NCBI RefSeq assembly: GCF_001418015.1
Contig: NZ_LIQG01000020.1
Location: 62,001 to 126,000 of the forward strand
Source: Lacinutrix mariniflava
GTDB taxonomy: Bacteria > Bacteroidota > Bacteroidia > Flavobacteriales > Flavobacteriaceae
DNA length: 64,000 bases
Direction: 5' to 3'
Shown: piece by piece, positions 61,008-64,000 of the stretch
Numbering within the stretch: position 1 is the first letter of the stretch
How the letters are laid out: each line of letters begins with the position of its first letter
Made by a program: the position numbers and the translations under genes
The notes under the pieces: model-generated
What the model was told of the DNA's origin: nothing
The model's database searches: none
The model's input: the letters and a program-made list of their open reading frames with translations, nothing else

Positions 61008-61928
61008 ATGGAATCGCTATTAAATCATCATAAAAACCATAGAAAACTAACCACTTTAGTAGAAAACAGAACGACTTATAGTGCTGATTATGCTGAACTT
61101 AATATTTTTGAAACTCATGCTTACGCGGAAAAAGTATCGTTGACCTTTAATTTTCCTGTTATAGCAAGCATGCTTACCGGAAAGAAAACGATGCATATTG
61201 ATGGTTTTGAAGCATTCGATTTTTTTCCAGGCGAATCTGTAGTGATGCCAACCAATAAGGAAATGGTTATCGATTTTCCTTTAGCCACAAAAGAGAGCCC
61301 GACACAATGTTTAGCTTTAGGTATTGATGCTTTTAAAATTGATGAGGTTGTAGAGAAGTTTAATCAGCAAGTTGCTATTGAAAACGAAAACAATACTTGG
61401 AATTTAGACGAAACCACTTCGCATTTAATAAACAATACAGATGTTAATCATTTAATTGAACGCCTAACCTACACTTTTACAAATAACAATAAATCTAAAG
61501 ATGTACTCTTAGATTTAATGATACAAGAATTAATAGTTAGATTATTACAAACTAAAGCGAAGTCCTTAATTATAAACGATCCTAATCAAATTTTTAACGA
61601 TACGAGAATAGGAACTGTTATTAAATACATAAAAGAGAATTTAACCAATAAAGATATTAGCGTAGATATATTAGCAAAGAAAGCTTATATGAGCACCTCT
61701 CACTTTCATAAACAGTTTAAAAACACGCTTGGTATTTCTCCTATTGATTATATAAATTCAGAAAAAATTAAGTTTTCTAAAAAACTGATCAAAGAATCTA
61801 AAGATTTTAGAATGTCGGAAATTGCTTTTAAATCTGGTTTCAATAATACCAGTTACTTTAACAGGCAATTCAAAAAAATGGAATTAATGACACCTCAACA
61901 ATTTAAGGTTTCTATAAATAAAGCTTAA
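61008..61928 (+). CDS. AraC family transcriptional regulator
   Basis: 306 aa. The N-terminal AraC-type ligand-binding domain (VASMLTGKKTMHIDGFEAFDFFPGES) is followed by two helix-turn-helix units near the C-terminus: DISVDILAKKAYMSTSHFHKQFKNTLG and the family signature RMSEIAFKSGFNNTSYFNRQFKKM. Divergent from the aldehyde dehydrogenase gene with 171 bp between starts, and paired with it in the manner of an aldehyde- or alcohol-responsive activator. Two GATAA palindromes lie in the shared region. The 3' end overlaps the convergent symporter gene by 4 bp. Confidence 0.92.
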   Translation: MESLLNHHKNHRKLTTLVENRTTYSADYAELNIFETHAYAEKVSLTFNFPVIASMLTGKKTMHIDGFEAFDFFPGESVVMPTNKEMVIDFPLATKESPTQCLALGIDAFKIDEVVEKFNQQVAIENENNTWNLDETTSHLINNTDVNHLIERLTYTFTNNNKSKDVLLDLMIQELIVRLLQTKAKSLIINDPNQIFNDTRIGTVIKYIKENLTNKDISVDILAKKAYMSTSHFHKQFKNTLGISPIDYINSEKIKFSKKLIKESKDFRMSEIAFKSGFNNTSYFNRQFKKMELMTPQQFKVSINKA

Positions 61929-63301
61929 CTCTTTTTCATTCTTCTAAAATATGCTTTTGCTTCTTTAACAACTCTTGGTGCTAAAATTAATGTTGCTGTC
62001 ATTGTTGGTATTGCCATTAGTGCAAATATGCCATCTATTAAATTAATCATTAAAGCCAACGAAGTTGTTGCTCCTAAAATGATACTTAAAATATAAAAAT
62101 AGTTATAGTAATGTTTATTCTTATCACCTATTAAAAACGATAAACATTTTCCGCCATAATAAGCATACGAGAATAAAGACGATACACTAAACACCACAAT
62201 ACAAAGTAATAATAAATATCTACCATAGACTGGCATTGCTGCGCCAAAAGCATTAGCTGTTAAACTCACACCATTAGCTTCTGTTGTTTGCCAAACTCCT
62301 GTTACTAAAATTGCCAAAGCTGTTAATGTACACACAATTAATGTATCTATTGCAGGTCCTAACATTGCAACTAAGCCTTCACGTATTGGCTCGTTAGTTT
62401 TTGCTGCTCCATGTGCTAAAGGTGCTGTACCAATTCCAGCTTCGTTAGAAAAAGCTCCTCGTCTTACACCTAAAATTATTAATCCACCTAAAAGTCCGCC
62501 TAAAAAAGCATCGCCTTTATAATTTTCTGCAGCAAAAGCATCTGTGAAAATAAGCTTGAAATAGGTAGGTACAACTTCTGCATTACCTACTAAAATAACC
62601 ATGATTAACACGAAATAAAGCAATACCATACTTGGCACTAACTTAGAGGCTACTTTACTAATTCGGTTTAATCCTCCTAGAATAACGATTGAAGTAATAA
62701 CCACTAAAACAATACCTATAATTAGATTTGAAGTAAAGTTTACTGCAATTCCATTGGGTTTTAAAACGATATCGTTAATAGCTTGTGTTAATTGATTCAC
62801 GTTAAAAACTGGCAATGCTCCTATCAAACCACAAAGACTAAAAAACACAGCTAACGGTTTCCAATGTTTTCCCAAACCTTCTGTTATAAAATACATTGGA
62901 CCTCCTTGTGTATTGCCTTCGCTATCTTTACCTCTATACATAATTGCCAAACTCGACGTGAAGAATTTTGTAGACATACCAATTATTGCACTAATCCACA
63001 TCCAAAAAACAGCTCCAGGTCCTCCAATAGAAATAGCAACTGCAACACCAGCAATATTTCCCATACCAATGGTAGATGATAATGCAGTTGTTAAGGCTTG
63101 AAAATGAGTTATTTCTCCTGAATCTTCAGGATTATCAAATTTACCTCGAAGCACTTGTATGGCATGACCTAAGTACCGAAATGGTAAAAATCGAGAAAGC
63201 ACAAGTAGATAAAAACCACCTCCAATTAGTAAAATTAGTAATGGCAATCCCCAAACAAAAGAGGCGAAATCTGCTATAAAATCGTTTATTAATTTATACA
63301 C
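61925..63301 (-). CDS. alanine/glycine:cation symporter (AGCS family)
   Basis: 458 aa with about eleven membrane helices, typical length. Family motifs: HFQALTTALSSTIGMGNIAGVAVAISIGGPGAVFWMW near the N-terminus (about residue 65-100), GGPMYFI (about 134), and VRRGAFSNEAGIGTAPLAHGAA in the middle (about 280), all intact. It imports alanine or glycine with sodium. No operon partner; it starts 64 bp before the divergent acyltransferase gene at 63365. Confidence 0.92.
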   Translation of the reverse strand: MYKLINDFIADFASFVWGLPLLILLIGGGFYLLVLSRFLPFRYLGHAIQVLRGKFDNPEDSGEITHFQALTTALSSTIGMGNIAGVAVAISIGGPGAVFWMWISAIIGMSTKFFTSSLAIMYRGKDSEGNTQGGPMYFITEGLGKHWKPLAVFFSLCGLIGALPVFNVNQLTQAINDIVLKPNGIAVNFTSNLIIGIVLVVITSIVILGGLNRISKVASKLVPSMVLLYFVLIMVILVGNAEVVPTYFKLIFTDAFAAENYKGDAFLGGLLGGLIILGVRRGAFSNEAGIGTAPLAHGAAKTNEPIREGLVAMLGPAIDTLIVCTLTALAILVTGVWQTTEANGVSLTANAFGAAMPVYGRYLLLLCIVVFSVSSLFSYAYYGGKCLSFLIGDKNKHYYNYFYILSIILGATTSLALMINLIDGIFALMAIPTMTATLILAPRVVKEAKAYFRRMKKS

Positions 63302-63364
63302 GTAAATTGAGTTTAGACTTTAAATATAACCTATTATCTTTACACTTTTAAATATCTCTTTTAT

Positions 63365-64000
63365 TTGAACCCAAATAGATTATATTTTATTGATGCCGTA
63401 CGTGCATTTGCTATTTTAATGATGCTTCAAGGCCATTTTATTAGCACACTCCTAGACCCTATTTACAAAGATAACACCAATACTATTTATAACGTATGGT
63501 CTTATTTTAGAGGTATTACTGCTCCTGTTTTTTTTACTATATCTGGCTTAGTTTTTATATACTTAATATTAAAAGCCAAGGCTAAGGGTTGCGATAAAGC
63601 TAGAATTAAAAAAGGCTCAGAACGTGGCTTAATGCTAATTGCAATAGGCTATCTATTACGTATTCCTTTTTTAGGTTGGCTCTATGGCAGTTTTAGTACT
63701 TATTTTTTAATAATTGACGTTTTACAGTGCATAGGCTTGTCTTTAATATTACTAATTGGTTTCTACATTTTATCGCTAAAAAAACATAAAATATTATCTA
63801 TTGTATTATTAGTCATTGGTACTTTATGTTTTCTATACGAACCTATTTACAAAGACCTAAATTTTAATTGGCTACCAGAACTATTAGCCAATTATCTAAC
63901 CGAAGCTAATGGCTCGATTTTTACAATCTTACCGTGGTTTGGTTTCGTTGCTTTTGGCGGATTTTTAGCAACAGTTTTTTTTAGACATGTACATAAAGAA
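63365..64000 (+). CDS. HGSNAT/DUF1624-type membrane acyltransferase, partial at window end
   Basis: 212 codons are visible, continuing past the window. A TTG at 63365 (LNPNRLYFIDAVRAFAILMM) is the likely start because no ATG precedes the conserved IDAVRAFAI segment in frame. Several membrane helices follow: GHFI, RGITAPVFFTISGLVFIYL, RGLMLIAIGYLLRIPF, IIDVLQCIGLSLILLIGFY. This is the pattern of the heparan-alpha-glucosaminide N-acetyltransferase catalytic domain (DUF1624) and YeiB-like proteins, which acetylate sugars across the membrane. The target in this organism is unknown. Confidence 0.75.
   Translation, partial: MNPNRLYFIDAVRAFAILMMLQGHFISTLLDPIYKDNTNTIYNVWSYFRGITAPVFFTISGLVFIYLILKAKAKGCDKARIKKGSERGLMLIAIGYLLRIPFLGWLYGSFSTYFLIIDVLQCIGLSLILLIGFYILSLKKHKILSIVLLVIGTLCFLYEPIYKDLNFNWLPELLANYLTEANGSIFTILPWFGFVAFGGFLATVFFRHVHKE

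Noticed and set aside
1-64000. tRNA or rRNA genes
   Set aside because: No cloverleaf-like segment with TTCRA-type T loop or rRNA-like sequence was found in the gene-free stretches by eye.

Overview
The window looks like the chromosome of a marine Flavobacteriaceae (Bacteroidota) bacterium. The DNA is AT-rich. Two large secreted proteins end in type IX secretion (T9SS) type-A sorting domains, many lipoprotein signals end in S-C or A-C, and families typical of this group occur (DUF4294, DUF4212 with a sodium:solute symporter, a symporter-histidine kinase fusion). Species cannot be fixed by reading. I found no rRNA, tRNA or CRISPR array.

Bases 1-10273 are accessory DNA built like an integron cassette array. 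Ten small units, almost all on the + strand, each carry zero, one or two small genes of mostly unknown function and are separated by ten 136-140 bp fold-back repeats. Each unit begins with GTT plus seven unit-specific bases and an invariant A, and ends with an invariant C plus the reverse complement of those ten bases. This is the relation between core and inverse core sites in integron cassettes (attC), but the sequences do not follow the classical core consensus and the paired arm is longer. Paired arms covary, and the recurrent mismatches are A.C on the + strand, which become G.T wobbles on the - strand, so the bottom strand should fold better, as in integrons. An IS110-family element sits precisely inside one repeat; its upstream non-coding end holds 9-base matches to the target and to the element's other terminus, as expected of a bridge RNA. 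No integrase gene is in the window; the array runs off the left edge. The right boundary (10274-10885) is degraded.

From 10886 the DNA is ordinary flavobacterial chromosome. 10.9-16.4 kb: TrhA-like membrane protein, DUF4294 protein, M42 aminopeptidase, NUDIX hydrolase, PrsW-like protease and a T9SS-secreted protein. 16.5-20.0 kb: a three-gene acyl-CoA carboxylase operon. 20.1-25.8 kb: PhoX-like lipoprotein, di-haem cytochrome c peroxidase, MarC and an ABC exporter. 26-34 kb: a large T9SS-secreted beta-propeller protein, a TPR/LuxR-type regulator, DinB, MFS exporter, S33 hydrolase and NYN-domain protein. 34.1-40.6 kb: a thiol-redox cluster (MsrB remnant, two MsrA proteins, redoxin, glutaredoxin, SelO, aldo/keto reductase) interrupted by a 113-bp tandem repeat. 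40.8-46.8 kb: patatin, YceI, two Crp/Fnr regulators, desaturase and serine hydrolase.

47.2-58.7 kb, on the minus strand, is an acetate/short-chain-acid uptake and activation locus: porin, DUF4212 plus symporter, symporter-kinase with response regulator, a propionyl-CoA-synthetase-like enzyme, acetyl-CoA synthetase, and a transposase-derived DNA-binding protein. 58.9-61.9 kb holds aldehyde dehydrogenase, DUF779 and a divergent AraC regulator, which could feed acetate into that locus; propionyl-CoA could feed the carboxylase operon. The window ends with an AGCS symporter and the start of a membrane acyltransferase gene.
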